The position numbers were made by a program, and so were the translations under genes. Below, in pieces: positions 10,869 to 22,789 of a stretch of 64,000 bases of DNA. Origin of the DNA: Rhynchopus euleeides (taxonomy: Eukaryota > Euglenozoa > Diplonemea > Diplonemida > Diplonemidae); contig OY723304.1 in assembly GCA_963210315.1 (NCBI GenBank), positions 1,178,001 through 1,242,000 on the forward strand. The letters are read 5' to 3'. Within the stretch, counting starts at the first letter, position 1; every line of letters starts with the position of its first letter. The notes beneath the pieces are model-generated. The model did no database searches and had not been told where the DNA came from. It worked only from the letters and a program-made list of their open reading frames with translations.

Positions 10869-11535
10869 TTTAGATAAACTGGAGAGATTAGAGTCCTTGG
10901 AGGTGGTGGTGGAATGTGGCACATGGGGAACGTTCAGGGGGGGGGGCGCAAAAAATTGCTTATGGTAGCAGGGTGTGGGGGGGGGGGGGGGGGGCGGGAA
11001 GGGGACATCCGTGCATCAAAATACTGCAACACAGCAACCCCTGGGCTAGCTAACGTTCGGCGGCTTTTGCATTTGGTCGGTCCTGGGCTTTGCACCCCCA
11101 AATAATGTGAAGCAGTGGCGCACCATAACTTGAGACAAACCTCGGGTGCAGTGGAGGGGAGCATATGCCTCCCCACTGAATGCGTAGCAGCCCCGCCTCT
11201 GATGTCGGCCACCAATAAGGCCGGGGCTACAAACTCCTCCTACCTACACTCCTTCCCACCACCTGCTGGCACTGGTGCACAATATCATCATTCTATGGTC
11301 CACTCGCATGGGCGCGAGACCCTTGCATTTTCGTCTCACCAATACTTTCACCCCTGCTTTCCCCTTTGGGCAGCGTTAATGTGGAGACATACAGTGGCTA
11401 GAAAAGGGAATGCCCCGAAAGAGGCCCACACTGCGAGTGCCCAGCCCCTGAGGGCTGGGGCGGGGGGAGAGAACCTAGAGGAGAGGGCCCTGCCAACACG
11501 CCCGTGAAAAAACAAAGCGGGTGTGCCACACCTGC
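10869..11535. other. Intergenic, no gene seen
   Basis: A G-run at 10976-10994 and otherwise unremarkable sequence up to the target-site duplication of the next element. Confidence 0.4.
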
Positions 11536-11543
11536 TTTTAGAG

Positions 11544-12705
11544 CAGTGGTCGCGCTAAATATTGGAAAAATCTCCCAAAATTTGGAAATCGGGAGCGAAA
11601 AAACGTACCTGAAAAAGGGGCTCGTTTTTGGGCGGGGAAACCGCGTTTCGTTGCATTTCCGAGCCTCGCCCGGATCGTAGTGGGGTCATTTTGAAAAAAT
11701 GAGCTTGTTTGAAGACACTCAAATTTTCCGTCCTGGTTGTCTCTACAGCATGTGATCAGTAACAACCCGGGCTAGGGGTCAGGCACCTGCTCGGAAAGCA
11801 GGGACGGGAGTTCCCCACTCAGCTCAACTGCCAACAACGCCACCAAGTAGGCAAACATGTGCCAGCTTGAGTGCCACCCCTGATACGGCGAGGGTGTAGC
11901 CTGTTCAAGACACTGATGCCAGCACTGGACGTGGGGACCCCACGAAGCATGTTGTATGTGAAACCTCGTGCACACGCTGTAGTGCTGCACACGCTATACA
12001 GGGGGGTCTGGGGGGCGGAGCCCCCCAGCCGCCGGAGGCCACGGTAGTGAGTATCTGTTCCTTGCGCCGTAGTGGGAGCGCGTGGGAGTTGCGGGCGTAC
12101 AGATTCTGTGTGAGTTGGATGCGTCCTCCTGAGGCTACTGAGAGTGGCCTGGGTCCCATTCGCTGATGTGAACCCAAAGGACTTGGCTACAAGACAGGCA
12201 CGCGCTGCAGCCGAGTGATACAGGGGGCGGAGCCCCCCAGCCGCCGGAGGCCACGGTAGTGAACATCTGTTCCGAGCTGAACTCGTGTGGATCACTCCCA
12301 CATCAGGTCGGAGCCCAGTGCTGCGCGGGAAGCAGTCACTCGGTAGGGAAGGCAAAAGGGGTGCTGAGAGTTTCATGCAAAGCGATGCTTGTGGAAGTTT
12401 GGGAACGGCGAACCTCAGGGCGTGAAGAGCAGCAGCCATCAAGGCCACTCACCCACCCCCACCACCCACCCCCGCCCCGCGGGGCCCATTTTTTTCTCTC
12501 CCCGTCTCTGCCTTCTTTTGAATATTTGAGATCCGTGCGAAACGCCATGGGGTCACTTTCATTTTTTTGGTGCACTTTTTTCATACTGAATTGGGGTACC
12601 AAAACTTTTCAAGTTGTGGACAAATCCCTGTTTGCAAATAAAAAACGTACCTCAAAAAAGCGTCGAAAATGCCGGGAGTAGGGAGTGAAGTTAGCGCGAC
12701 CACTG
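11544..12705. mobile_element. Non-autonomous hAT-type transposon
   Basis: Perfect 15-bp terminal inverted repeats, CAGTGGTCGCGCTAA at 11544-11558 and its complement at 12691-12705. They are flanked by a perfect 8-bp target-site duplication TTTTAGAG at 11536-11543 and 12706-12713. An 8-bp duplication and a CAGTG tip are the hallmarks of the hAT superfamily. The 1162-bp interior encodes no transposase. Its centre holds two copies of a GC-rich hairpin module (about 11985-12272) also present in a second hAT element at 21260-21920. Confidence 0.93.
11990..12272. repeat. Dispersed GC-rich hairpin module, two units
   Basis: Each unit contains a GGGGGCGGAGCCCCC hairpin followed by AGCCGCCGGAGGCCACGG and a GAACATCTGTTCC-like tail (units near 12001-12060 and 12225-12272). 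The spacer between them (GCGGGCGTACAGATTCTG, then GTGAGTTGGATGCGTCCTCC) recurs at 21505-21560. Confidence 0.8.
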
Positions 12706-12895
12706 TTTTAGAGGCAACTTCTTTTTGACATGAGAAAAATCACAGAGTGCCCACACCCCGCTACGCGAGACTCCCGAATTAACGGCATGACCACCAGTCT
12801 CATGGGGGCCGGGCATCACAGTGTGAAAGGGGGGCTAGCCCTGCTGTGTTCTGCACCACACTCCATTATTGGTGTGGGCTTAGTATCAGTCTCAG

Positions 12896-14828
12896 CTAGT
12901 ATTCAAACGCAGTGCCGTTGCCATTGTCACGGTTTTCGTCGTTGTCTTTTTCCGGCTCATCCCTTTTCGCGGTGCGGCGTTGGACGAGCCCCTGCTGCCC
13001 ACGGACAGGGGCATTGCTGCTCCGAGAGGGTGCTGCAGAAGCTTGCGGCACCTCCTCCCCCTCAGCAGCGTGCTGCCCCTCTGAGCTGCCGAACCACGCA
13101 GCAGGGTTCAGCATCCCGGTGATGGACGACATCAACCCAGACTGCGAAGTGCCAGCATTTGTGATGTTCTTCCTGGCCAGATCCTGCAGGGGGGGTTGGT
13201 GGTGGTGGTTTGGGTGTGTGGGGCGGGAAAAGCGACGACCGACGACTTGCAACGTACTCACCACACACACCCAACCCTTCTTCTCATGCGTATGCACAGG
13301 CCACACCCGAGACATAACCCCCAGATGATTCCCCACACCCATGCCCATGCCTCCCCATTTCCCACTCTTCCTTTAGGCAGCAAAGGGCAACACCACCCGC
13401 CCTCACACCGCACACACACGTGCGACATACCGCCTCGAGGGACTGCAGGATGAGGGTGCCTGAGGGGACCAACCCACACTCCGACAGCGACAGCGCCTCC
13501 TCCACCGATGTGAAGCGCTTCTTGGGATACGTTGTCGTGAAGATGTAGCGGCCCTCCTCCACAGACCCGGAGGCGAGCCTCTCGCGCACATCGTTGAGGG
13601 TGCTGCTGGCGGGGAATGAGTCGCGGTGGTTGCTGCCGTTCAGCAGCTTGATCGACAGGCGAGCGGTGTCATGCGCCCGTGCGGCAGCAGGCTTCGGAGG
13701 TGTCTGATCGGCTGCCTTCTGCATCACAGGTGCTGCGGGTGCGACCGGCCTTGCAGCCTGCGGCGCGACAGAGGATGCTGAGGGCTCGACAGGCAGGGGG
13801 CGCTTTGGAGCACGGGCTGCCTTCTTCTGCTTCTCCAGCTTCTCCGCCTGGTCGCGCTCCGCCCGCTCCCGGTCGACCTTCTCCTGCATCCGTTTGCGGC
13901 GCTGCTCCTTCTGCACCAGCAGGAGCTCTTTGGAGGCCTCGGGTACAGCAGGCTTCTCCCGGGGCACAGGCTCAGCCTCAGGCTGGGGCTGGGGCGGCGT
14001 GTCAGCAGCATCGTCGCCCCAGTCGATTGTTGTGCTCTCTGCCGTCAAGATGTTGACCTTCTGCGTCAGCTGCGACTGGTCGGCACCCTTCATGCTGTCC
14101 ACCAGCTTGCCCCGCTTGAAGAAGAGGAAGGTTGGCATGGCGCGCACGTTGTACTTCTCGCTGACATCCTTTGCGTGGTCCACGTTGATCTTAACGAAGA
14201 CGGCACGCCCAGCATGCCCCTCTGCGAGAGAGGCGAAGTGAGGTGCGATCACCTTGCAGGGCCCGCACCAGTCGGCATAGAAATCGACAACAACCACCTT
14301 ATCCCCTGCCTTGCGGAACACATCGTCAAGCTCTTCCACAGAGCCGACGGTTGCCACGCCAGCGCTGTGCGCCGGCGGTGCTGCCGATGACGACGAGGGG
14401 AGCGGCTGTGCTGCTTGCGGCGCACCGGACGGTGCGCCGCCCGAAGCCTGCCCCATCTGCCCTGCAAGCATGTCGAAGGCCTGCATTGCCTGCTGCTGCG
14501 CCTCGTGTTTTGCCGCGTCGATAATGGGCTGTTCCGAGAGATCAGAGGACTGCCACCGCACAGCGCCCTGCGTGCCGATCAACGCCACGCTGGGTGCAGA
14601 CAGCGCCCCAAAGAACGACGTGAAGTTTGCATAGTCCTGCGACCCCCTGCGGATGCGCAGGGCGCGCAGGGGCAGCGTGCTCAGCGCAGCCCGCGCAGCC
14701 TCCGATTCCAGCAGGCCGTCGTGCCCTGCCTCCTCGAGCAGCAGGGCCAGCATGAGGTTGCCCGACCCCACCCCCTGCGACGCCTCTTCGGCTGTCCACC
14801 GGAACAGCGACTCCCCGTTGCCTTGCAT
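12896..14828 (-). CDS. Thioredoxin-UBX domain protein, two exons
   Basis: Exons 14828-13431 and 13183-12896 join in phase 0 (GTATGT donor, CCTGCAG acceptor), giving 561 residues. Residues about 5-110 resemble the thioredoxin-like N-terminal domain of UBXN4-type proteins. About 160-270 is a canonical thioredoxin domain with the WCGPC active site (Cys188, Cys191) and a cis-proline MPTFLFF block. About 300-345 is a charged coiled coil (KEQRRKRMQEKVDRERAER). About 385-466 is a UBX domain that would bind the AAA ATPase p97/Cdc48. The last 95 residues are polar and disordered. The combination suggests a redox-capable Cdc48 cofactor; the function is inferred, the domains are seen. No membrane anchor is evident. 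Confidence 0.88.
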
Positions 14829-15580
14829 TGCGCACCTCGGTGTAACTGGCTCGCTCCTGCAGCGGGGGGTGCAACTGGGCAACGTCTCAAAGAGGGCGGG
14901 ATGCGAGCCAATCACTGAATACTGCTAAGGAGGATCAAGGGAGGGGGGGATGAAGGGATGTGTGATTGCCACATGTGGAGAAGGGGGGGGTATTGAAATC
15001 GCCCCCCCCCTCCCTCCTCTTCACACCTCACTTAATCAGACTGGTATGGCGACCCCCCCCCCCACAGGACGGCCACAGACAGGGCACAGAGATGGCACAG
15101 AATCCTCCCCTGTGATCACGCCATGTTATGTGTTTGTTTGCACGAATCAACAGCCAGAACAGGAAGACCGACCGGATTGACATGGGAAGGGACATGGAAA
15201 GAGATGTCGAAACCGTTCCCAGGCCATATGGGGTGGTAGTGGTGGTGGGTGGGGGGGGGGGGGGGGTGGGATGTGGGAACACAATTGGGGCTAGACAATC
15301 GCTTCGAATGGCTTCTGGCAGGACACGGGAGTATCCAGGCCAGGGATAGGCGCCCCACTAGTCACCACAGCCACCCACCCCCATTCTCCACCCCACCCAT
15401 GCATCTACTGCTGGGATGGTGGGGATATGAGATGGGATCAGAAACACCATCTCCTGAGACGGCGCAGGCCTGATGTCGTATCGAAGTGTGTGACGCCATG
15501 GGGGAGAGGTCCGTTGCGAAGTGTAACTGGAGGAAAGGAAGAAGCTGGGTCACAACACGCTGACAGCAGCAGGTGGGGGG
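14829..15580. other. Intergenic, no gene seen
   Basis: C-runs at 15002-15011 and 15053-15064 and a G-run at 15249-15267. Nothing codes convincingly. Confidence 0.4.
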
Positions 15581-15656
15581 CGGTGTGGCGGTGTGGCGGT
15601 GTGGCGGTGTGGCGGTGTGGCGGTGTGGCGGTGTGGCGGTGTGGCGGTGTGGCGGT
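15581..15656. repeat. Short tandem repeat, GCGGTGTG unit
   Basis: About eight perfect copies of an 8-bp unit (GGTGTGGC) just downstream of the dynein light chain gene stop. Confidence 0.95.
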
Positions 15657-15664
15657 TGCTCCGG

Positions 15665-16502
15665 CTAGCTCTCCTTTGTCTGCACCATCCGCACCTCACT
15701 CTCGGGTTGGGTCCGCCAAATCAGGAAGGCAAGCTCCCCGATGAAGAAATAGCTGAAATCCTGTCGTTTTTGAAGGGAGAGAAGGGGGTGTGGATAAGGG
15801 GGTGTGTGATTGACACCGCAGCACACGCACAGATGTGACTTTAGAGAGGTTGGTGGTGGCACACGCACATCCTAACGTGCAGGGGGTGAAATGTGTTTGC
15901 TCGTCTGACGGCAGGCACTGTGTGATTCTGTTGCCCGCCCAACACCAGATTCCCGAATTCCCATTGCGTGAGGTGGCAGAGTAAAGAATAATGAGCGGCA
16001 GACTGGCATGGCGAAAGGCCTCATTGAGCAGCACATACCCTGACTTCGTGGGTCACATATGACCCGAACTCCCGCCCAACCACCACATGCCATTTTGAGT
16101 TATATTTGGCGTCGAACTCCTTCTTGATGAATTGGGCAATCCCCTTCTGCTCGGTAAACCGCTCAAGGGCCTGCCAGGCAGGGTGGTTGGGGTGGAAATG
16201 CAATTTGCAACACTGCTGCCCCTCGAGATCACCCCGAACGAGAGGAAGTCATCCCGCTTTATTGGCAGATGCCTCACAGAACCCGACACGTTCTTCTTGG
16301 CAATGTTGTGCTCCAGAAAAGATGCAATGACCCAGCAGGGCGAGAACGGCGTGGGATATGACAACACAGTGACCACAGGGCCTCACAGAGTGCTGTTCGA
16401 CACAGGCCAAATCAACACACAACATACGTATGCCGCACAGTCCACAGCATCCTGCTGCATCTCGCGACTCATATCTGTAAGGCGGACCGTGGCCTCAGCC
16501 AT
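15665..16502 (-). CDS. Dynein light chain, LC8 type, three exons
   Basis: Exons 16502-16428, 16170-16039 and 15760-15665 all join in phase 0 (GTATGT donors, GGCAG and GACAG acceptors) to 100 residues. The product follows the LC8 pattern closely: [16 protein letters not shown] in exon 1, [18 protein letters not shown] and FGSYVTHE in exon 2, and [15 protein letters not shown] in exon 3. LC8 is a dimeric hub protein of dynein and many other complexes. The C-terminus extends about 10 residues past the usual end ([16 protein letters not shown]), so it may be a divergent LC8 paralogue, for example an axonemal form. Confidence 0.95.
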
Positions 16503-18094
16503 TGTGCTGTCGAAACCCCCGCCTTCCGCAGGCGGGGGTACCCCAGGCACGGGGGGCTGAGTCCCTGGGGTAGTTCAGTCGCATGGTGGCGCAAAAAAGA
16601 CAGTACGGGGGTGGTGTTTGGCTGAAGCAACAAAGCACAACAAAGCGGGGGGGGGGGTGGGGGGAATGGGAGGTGGGAAGGGCTGACGGGATGTGTTTCT
16701 ATATTTTTTTGTTTCTTCTGCGCCCCGTTGTGCGTTGCATGTTGTGTCGTATTGCGGCGGTCTTTTGCATTTTGTTCTGGCAATCTGCCCCCGCCCCTTT
16801 CGTTCCGATTATTCGGCGGACAACACTGCAGTGCCCGCAAGCTGAGACCACAGGTCGCAGCGCGGGCCCCACTCTGCCGTGCAAAATCGTGGCACATGGG
16901 GATGACAGTTTCGGGAGTGTAGCATTATGGCATCGATGACCACCACCCTGACAAGACGACCAGGATGGGAGTGTATTTCTTGGTGATCCATTGACGCAGG
17001 TTGACAGGGACAGACACCACTCATCTGTACCTTGTGAGGGGCAGGACACAGGGCACGCCAAAGAAGGCAAGAGGAGGGCACGGGGGTGGATTAAAGCATT
17101 GGGTTCAATAATAATCACCTGACAGGCTTCGAACTCTCTCTCCCTGTTGTCTCTTTCCCTCACCCCCTTCCCTATTTTGACAGCGCCGTGTTTGGATGCG
17201 ATGCCTTCTTAACGTTACACGCTGCATCAACACTGCGCTGGTGCCTCAGACCTCAGCTCATTTTTTTATGTTTCGCCCCAGGCTCGTCTATATCCTCCAC
17301 CTCAGAAGCCAGGCCCAACCCCTCCCAGCGACACTATGCAAAGCAAACGTGCGGCAGTCCTGGGTTGGATACTGGGGCATGGAAGGTGAACGAATGGGCC
17401 CGTCCACACCGACCCAGTTGTGCAGTGTGAGTGACACCACACCACGAGACAAGCTAAGACTACCACCCCACGCCCGAGAAGCACTCATCCCTACCCTACA
17501 GCGGGGTGGAGGGGAGGTGGCAGGACTCTGCCCAACCGAGCACTGCAGGGGAGTCCGACGGAAGTGGAAGCAATGCGCTCTTCTCCTCTTCACGTACTGT
17601 TTTTTCATGAGGAGCGTCGGATGCTGACCCACGCGCGCTCTCGCGATCCATAATAACCGTGAAGGTTCGCCGGGTTGCCCCCACCCCACCCACCGCTGCC
17701 ACAACACAGTGGACACAGTACTACCTCTGCGTGTTGTGAGTGGTTTCCAGACGAGACACTTTTCGAGTGTCTGATCTCTAAGTGTGAGCGCATGCCCCGC
17801 TTTTGGAAGCCTTCCAAAAGCGAAATCTCGTGAGGCAGCAGCATGGGATAGACAAGCTCTTGGATCGGAAGCGCTTCGGGCGCCTCCTCTCGTAATGAAA
17901 GAGCCTTGCCGTCTCACATTCTTGCGCAGGCAAGCTCTTGCAATTTTCGAGAAAATATCCTGAGCGTGATTACCTCACGAGGCTGTGCTCCTGGTGCAAG
18001 AAGAGACCCCACTGCCCAGGGTAGCGTGGGACCCAGGCACATCAGACAACCTCCTGAGCCAGGTGCGGCGCTGCTGGAACCCCTGGCCGGTTTC
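16503..18094. other. Intergenic, no gene seen
   Basis: A G-run at 16647-16665. A frame of about 200 codons on the minus strand at 17917-17288 has no domain-like composition. Confidence 0.4.
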
Positions 18095-18825
18095 TCATGG
18101 GTTCCCACCACCACCTTGCTTTTCACCAGCGGTGTCAGGGGCGGCCGGGGCAGGTGTCGGCACTGCCGTGACGTTGGCACCAGTCCCATTCAGCACCGGT
18201 GTGCCCGCGTGATCCGGTATGACTCCCGGATCCTGTGTGACATTCGCCGTTGCAGGAGGGGTCGGGGTGGGCTCAGGAGGTGGTGTCAGGGCGCCTTTCG
18301 CAGCCCCTCCGGCCTGTGCAGCATCAGCACCCCCAACCGCCTCCATCCCAGCGCCTGCTTCTGACTGACTGCCCCCGATATTGCTGCCTGCTGTGACGGA
18401 TGCAGATGCTGCTGGTGCTGATGGTGGTGTCCCCTTCACAGCGAGAGTCTGCGTCTTTGTATCCGACTCCGGGCGGACACGTGACATGAAATGGAACAGA
18501 CCGATGAGCGACACAGTGACGACCAGGATGGCAATCTGCAGAGGAGGAGGGGTGGTGGGCACAGCATGTTGAAGAGAGCGCGTTGATCAAATGCATCGTG
18601 ATGTCGCATTCAGACGATCCCAATGACATCAAGCGGGGCGCTGCACTGTGGCTTCGCTTTGTTCCATAAAGTCAAAAATCGCAAGCTGTTGGCTTGCAAC
18701 GCCGCCAAAACCAAGTCAAAACAAGTGGGATAAAGTAACCTCACCACGGCCTGCCACAATTCCTGGAGCTCTCCCAACAGGATCTTCCGTTTCTGCTGAA
18801 CCTCCCGAGCTTTACCGTAGGGCAT
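18095..18825 (-). CDS. Small single-pass membrane protein, two exons
   Basis: Exon 1 is 18825-18745 and exon 2 is 18535-18095, joined in phase 0 (GTGAGG donor, CTCTGCAG acceptor), about 173 residues. The N-terminal 27 residues are basic and helical (AREVQQKRKILLGELQELW). They lead directly into a transmembrane segment IAILVVTVSLIGLFHFM, then a long Pro/Ala/Gly-rich tail containing NVT and NGT sequons. The basic side suggests a cytosolic N-terminus and a lumenal or external tail. No family recognised. The 3' end is uncertain: a donor-like GTGAAA lies just before the stop, so further exons are possible. Confidence 0.55.
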
Positions 18826-20044
18826 ACCAAACGTCGGGTGTTCAGCTGCTCCCCCCGTTCGCCGATGTCAACACGCCGCGAAGGTGAAGGCGTCGCATCC
18901 TCCGCCGTCGGCAGCGAAGACGGCGGTGTGCAACCACGGCGGCTTGCCATGAGTCAGTGCGGCTGTGGCCTCAGTAAACCACAAGGGACACCCCACCCAC
19001 ACCCCGCACCTGTCAATGGGGGGGTTGCCTGTGGCGTGTGTGGGGGAGGGATTGGCCAACACACCGACACATCTCAGGGAGACTTACAGAGAGAAATGGC
19101 GGGATGAACAAGGTTGTGCATAGTCTCTCAGCATTCGGGAGCCGTGATAGGGAATGCATGTCAATGGTGTGCCCTGGGCAGGGGAGAGGGGGCGCAATAG
19201 GCCCAACGCAGATTGGGCCGGAAGAGGGCAATGGGTAGGGAGGGAGAAGGGGTGCAGTTCCCTCAATGACGGCCTGTGTTGTACTATCGATACCGAGTCC
19301 AAACTATTCGCACCCCCGCGATGTCACTCTCTTCTAGAGGGTTCCCAGAAGACAAACCCTCCGTGTCTACCACACTGCGACGATGCAGTGCTCAAGTTGG
19401 GTGGAGGGTGGGGACTGAGTATAATCCCCCACTCCCTCCGCGTACCCCGCATCCTCTGCCCCGTCCAACTCATCTCTGTCGGAGAGGTGGGATCGAAGTT
19501 CCCATCCCTGACTATCAGCTCAAAACTCAAACCCATGGGGTGGGTCAGGTGGGGCAGTGAGGCTGCAGAAAGGTAAAGCGCACCTTCTTCTTTTCTTTCC
19601 TGGGAAGAGAGGGGGTTCGAGGGGAAGGGGGGGGGGGGGGTGGGGAGTCATATTCTGATGTGACCAAACTCGATGCAGAAAAAAACTTCTCCGCGGGTGC
19701 AGGCTGCACCGGGAAAAGTAGTCACCAGCGTATTCTTTGCACGACCCTGTACCCGAGTGAGACTCGGGCGATGACATGCGTCTGATCCACATAAGCCATC
19801 CTCTCCCTCGGGGATAGTGAAGAAGAAGAAAACAGGAAACACGAAGAGTTGACCTCCCTTCCCTTGATATGCAGGTTGTGTCAGAGCTCTGGTGCTATGC
19901 TTGGCCTGTGCTGGGGGGGGGAGGGGACGGCATGACCTGCGTCAGTGCCGGCTGATTTCAGCGGTGGTCGGGCGAAAGCCTGACAAATCGGAAAGGAGAA
20001 AAAAAATCGGATTGTGCCAGGCGGTGAGGAAAAAATCATACCAA
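18826..20044. other. Intergenic, no gene seen
   Basis: A G-run at 19628-19641; no coding signal recognised on either strand. Confidence 0.4.
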
Positions 20045-21259
20045 CACGGTGGACTCCAGCGGCCCTAGCGGGAGTCTGGGAGCGGGAGTCTGAGCGGGTG
20101 TCAAAGACTCCCGCTAGCGGGAGTCCAGACTCCCCCTAGCGGGAGTCTTTTCACCTATTTTCATCCATTTTTCCCATGATATAGTTACAGTCTACTGTCG
20201 TGGGGGGTAAAATCATGGTGGAAGAGGGATGGGGAGGGGCTTGTTTTGCTTCTGTCAGTTTCCCCGGACTCTGGACTACCTACCTATCCTCCTGGTAGCG
20301 GCTACACCTGCGGAGGTGAGCGGTTAGAATTTGAGGTGTCAAAGTGCGGCCATCGCCTGTCGTAGTTGTGTTACACCTTGGGCAAGACAAGCCATCCTGC
20401 AGGCCTCATCTTCTTCGTCAGAACTGTCATCCCCCTCCTGCTGTGCGCGTTGGTCAAGCGTGCTCAAAGTCGCCTCGGATGACACGAATGGTGTGAAAGT
20501 CGCCCCCAGCGGGATTGGCATTTTGCACAAGCAGAGCGATAATTTGCGGTGTCCTTCGGGGAACCGGAACAGGAAGTAGGGCGCGCTGATGGGTTCAACG
20601 AAGTCCTGTGTGTTGCAGTGCACAAACCCCTTCTGCAGCTGTGTCAACTGTGTGCAAAGAACATACACATCCAATCTATGAGCGTGTCGGGTGTGCAGAC
20701 ACGGACACAGGATGACTTCTCTATACCCGAGGATCCCGTCCTGCGACAGGTGCGCAACCTTCCAAGGCATGCCCGATGCGCGCCGCTTCTCTTCTGCCAT
20801 CGCAAGATCTCTCTCGTAAATTGCGGAGCTGGCGATTGTAACGGCATCTTTCTTGCGATGTCCGTTCTCTGCTTCTTCAAATTCGTCGTTGTTCTGCAGA
20901 GGCACTGCATCTTCTGGAGCCCACCAATGATGGAGACTGTGTACGTAGGCATTGCGCGTTGATCCCTTTTCGGCATGCTCCATCAACCAGTGAAATATAT
21001 GCCCTGAGATCCGAGCACGCAAGAAGGGAATCCGGGCTGACTCATCCTTGCATCCCCAGAAGCGCCAGGGGATGTCTGCATACCGGAAATGCATGAGGTC
21101 TGCAAGGGAGACAAAGAGGTAGCGGAACAAGCCCTTGTAGGTGTGTCCTGTGACAGGCAAGCACGACCTTCCGGAACTGAGCACCTGTCCCATGCTGCGA
21201 CACATTCAGTGCAAGGTTTGTACAGGTCTTGTCAAATATTTTTTTGTTGTCTCATCCAG

Positions 21260-21920
21260 CAGGGGTGGAGCTTGAAATATGGGGTTGCGGGCTGGATCGG
21301 GTCAGATCGGGTCAGCCAATTTTTTCTTATGGGTTCCCCCCCGGTTCGTCTCAGAGATCAGTGCTCGGGCCCAGCCTCCCGCGAGGTACCGGAACCGATA
21401 TGCAGCCCCGGACGCGCAAGGACTTGGTTACAAGACAAACACATGCCGTAGGGGGGGTCTGGGAGGCGGAGCTCCCAGCCGCCGGAGGCCACGGTAGTGA
21501 ACATCTGTGACTTGCGGGCGTACGGATTCTGTGTGAGTTGGCTGCGTCCTCCTGAGGATACTGAGATTCCCTGATGTAAAGGGCTTGGGTACAAGACAGG
21601 CACATGCCACAGGGGGGTCTGGGGGGCGGAGCCCCCCAGCCACCGGAGGCCACGGTAGTAAACGTCTGTTGCACGGTACGGGTTGGGCAGCTTCATTTGT
21701 CCTCTATTGTGACTGTTTGAGGCCTGTGCTCATGTCGCTGGGGTCACTTTGCTCACGAAACGCCTCCTGGTCACCTTGAGGCCCCAAGGCGAGGAGCCAA
21801 CTTTTCCGGTTTCCCGAAAATCTATATTTTTTTTTCTTTTTACCCCTGACCTGATTTTTTGTGAGGGCCTGCAGAAAATCAGGTCAGCTGACCCGAAAAA
21901 ACCCCCAAGCTCCACCCCTG
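21260..21920. mobile_element. Non-autonomous hAT element inside copy A
   Basis: 15-bp perfect inverted ends CAGGGGTGGAGCTTG (21260-21274) and complement (21906-21920), with a perfect 8-bp duplication TCATCCAG at 21252-21259 and 21921-21928. The empty site is seen intact in copy B near 39857-39870. No transposase gene. The interior holds two units of the same GC hairpin module as the hAT element at 11544-12705, although the two elements have different tips. Confidence 0.95.
21418..21672. repeat. Dispersed GC-rich hairpin module, two units
   Basis: Units near 21448-21508 and 21612-21672 share GGCGGAGC-type hairpins, CCGGAGGCCACGGTAGT and the spacer GCGTCCTCCTGAGGATACTG with 11990-12272. Same order and orientation as in the first hAT element. 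Confidence 0.85.
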
Positions 21921-22409
21921 TCATCCAGTACCCTGATCAGCCGCATGGCGAGCCCCTTGCAGTCATGGAGTGCTGGGGTGACGTAGCGGGCATTGGGAAG
22001 CACACCTGCCAAGAGGGAGGGGTAGCCAGCCTCTTTCATCTCAGAGAGAGTCAGGTGCGGGTATCGATGCACCTGTTGATACCAGCGTTCTTCTGGGATG
22101 TCGCACAGTGAGCATCGGTGCCCTCGCCCCCCGCATCGCCTCATTGTTGCCCACTGCTGATCTATACTCCCGCTAGCGGGAGTTGGACTCCCCCTAGTTG
22201 AGACTCCCGAAAAGGGTTAAACCCGGTAGTGGTACCCTACCCCCGCTGGAGTCCACCGTGCAAGGCCGGATCAGCCCACGGGTGGGTTTGAGGAAGAAAT
22301 CTGGGGGGGCAAATTTTGCTGCGACTTCCGGTTTCACCCGGCCGAACTCCAGCATCTATCCAGACCCACGGTGCCAAGCCGTTCGCCCGTGTCGCGATCA
22401 TTCGCGGCT

Positions 22410-22789
22410 TCAGGCTGCCCCCGACGACACGTTTGTATCCTGCACCTTGCCATACTTCGCCTCCACCTTGTATATGACGGAGAGCGCCCTCCTTCCGCAT
22501 CGTTGCGACTTCCCTGACAGCGAACTTATCCATGTCAGGGAAGACATGGCGATGATTGCGTTGGCCACCTGGGTGCTGTGCTGGTGGAGCTCCTTGCTCA
22601 ACACCGTTGCTAGGAGCCTTCTAATGGATCCCAGTGTCAGCACACTGCCCCCTTTTTTAACAGCGAAGGCCGTGCAAAATCATGCACAATGTTCGTCGCC
22701 TCCGCAGCCTCGGGACTCTCTGCGCTCTTCTTCTTCTTAATCGACTTTGCCGCCGGCTTCGCTGCCGGCTTCGTTGTCGTCTTCCCCAT
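22410..22789 (-). pseudogene. Small lysine-rich gene of copy A, frameshifted
   Basis: Counterpart of the intact 126-residue frame at 38995-39375. One T is missing from a T-run after the NIVHDF codons (near 22675), so translation leaves frame and stops after about 50 residues. Confidence 0.8.

Larger units (their letters stand above)
20339..22144 (-). pseudogene. Main gene of copy A, disrupted
   Basis: Homologous to the intact frame at 39641-40666. The 5' part (22144-21929) and the 3' part (21259-20339) are separated by the hAT insertion at 21260-21920 plus its duplicated 8 bp. Three single-base deletions relative to copy B fall near 21240-21140 and jointly restore the frame. The 3' end reads in a different frame from copy B and finishes with an acidic tail (DDSSDEEDEAC), 34 residues or more past copy B's stop. 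It cannot give a full-length product as it stands. Confidence 0.85.

Noticed and set aside
13679..14918. Plus-strand frames opposite the thioredoxin-UBX gene
   Set aside because: Antisense shadows of a GC-rich exon.
22198..22740. 180-codon plus-strand frame in CACTA-like copy A (mirror in copy B)
   Set aside because: Runs antisense across the small lysine-rich gene and two transposon tips; no domain and no conserved start.
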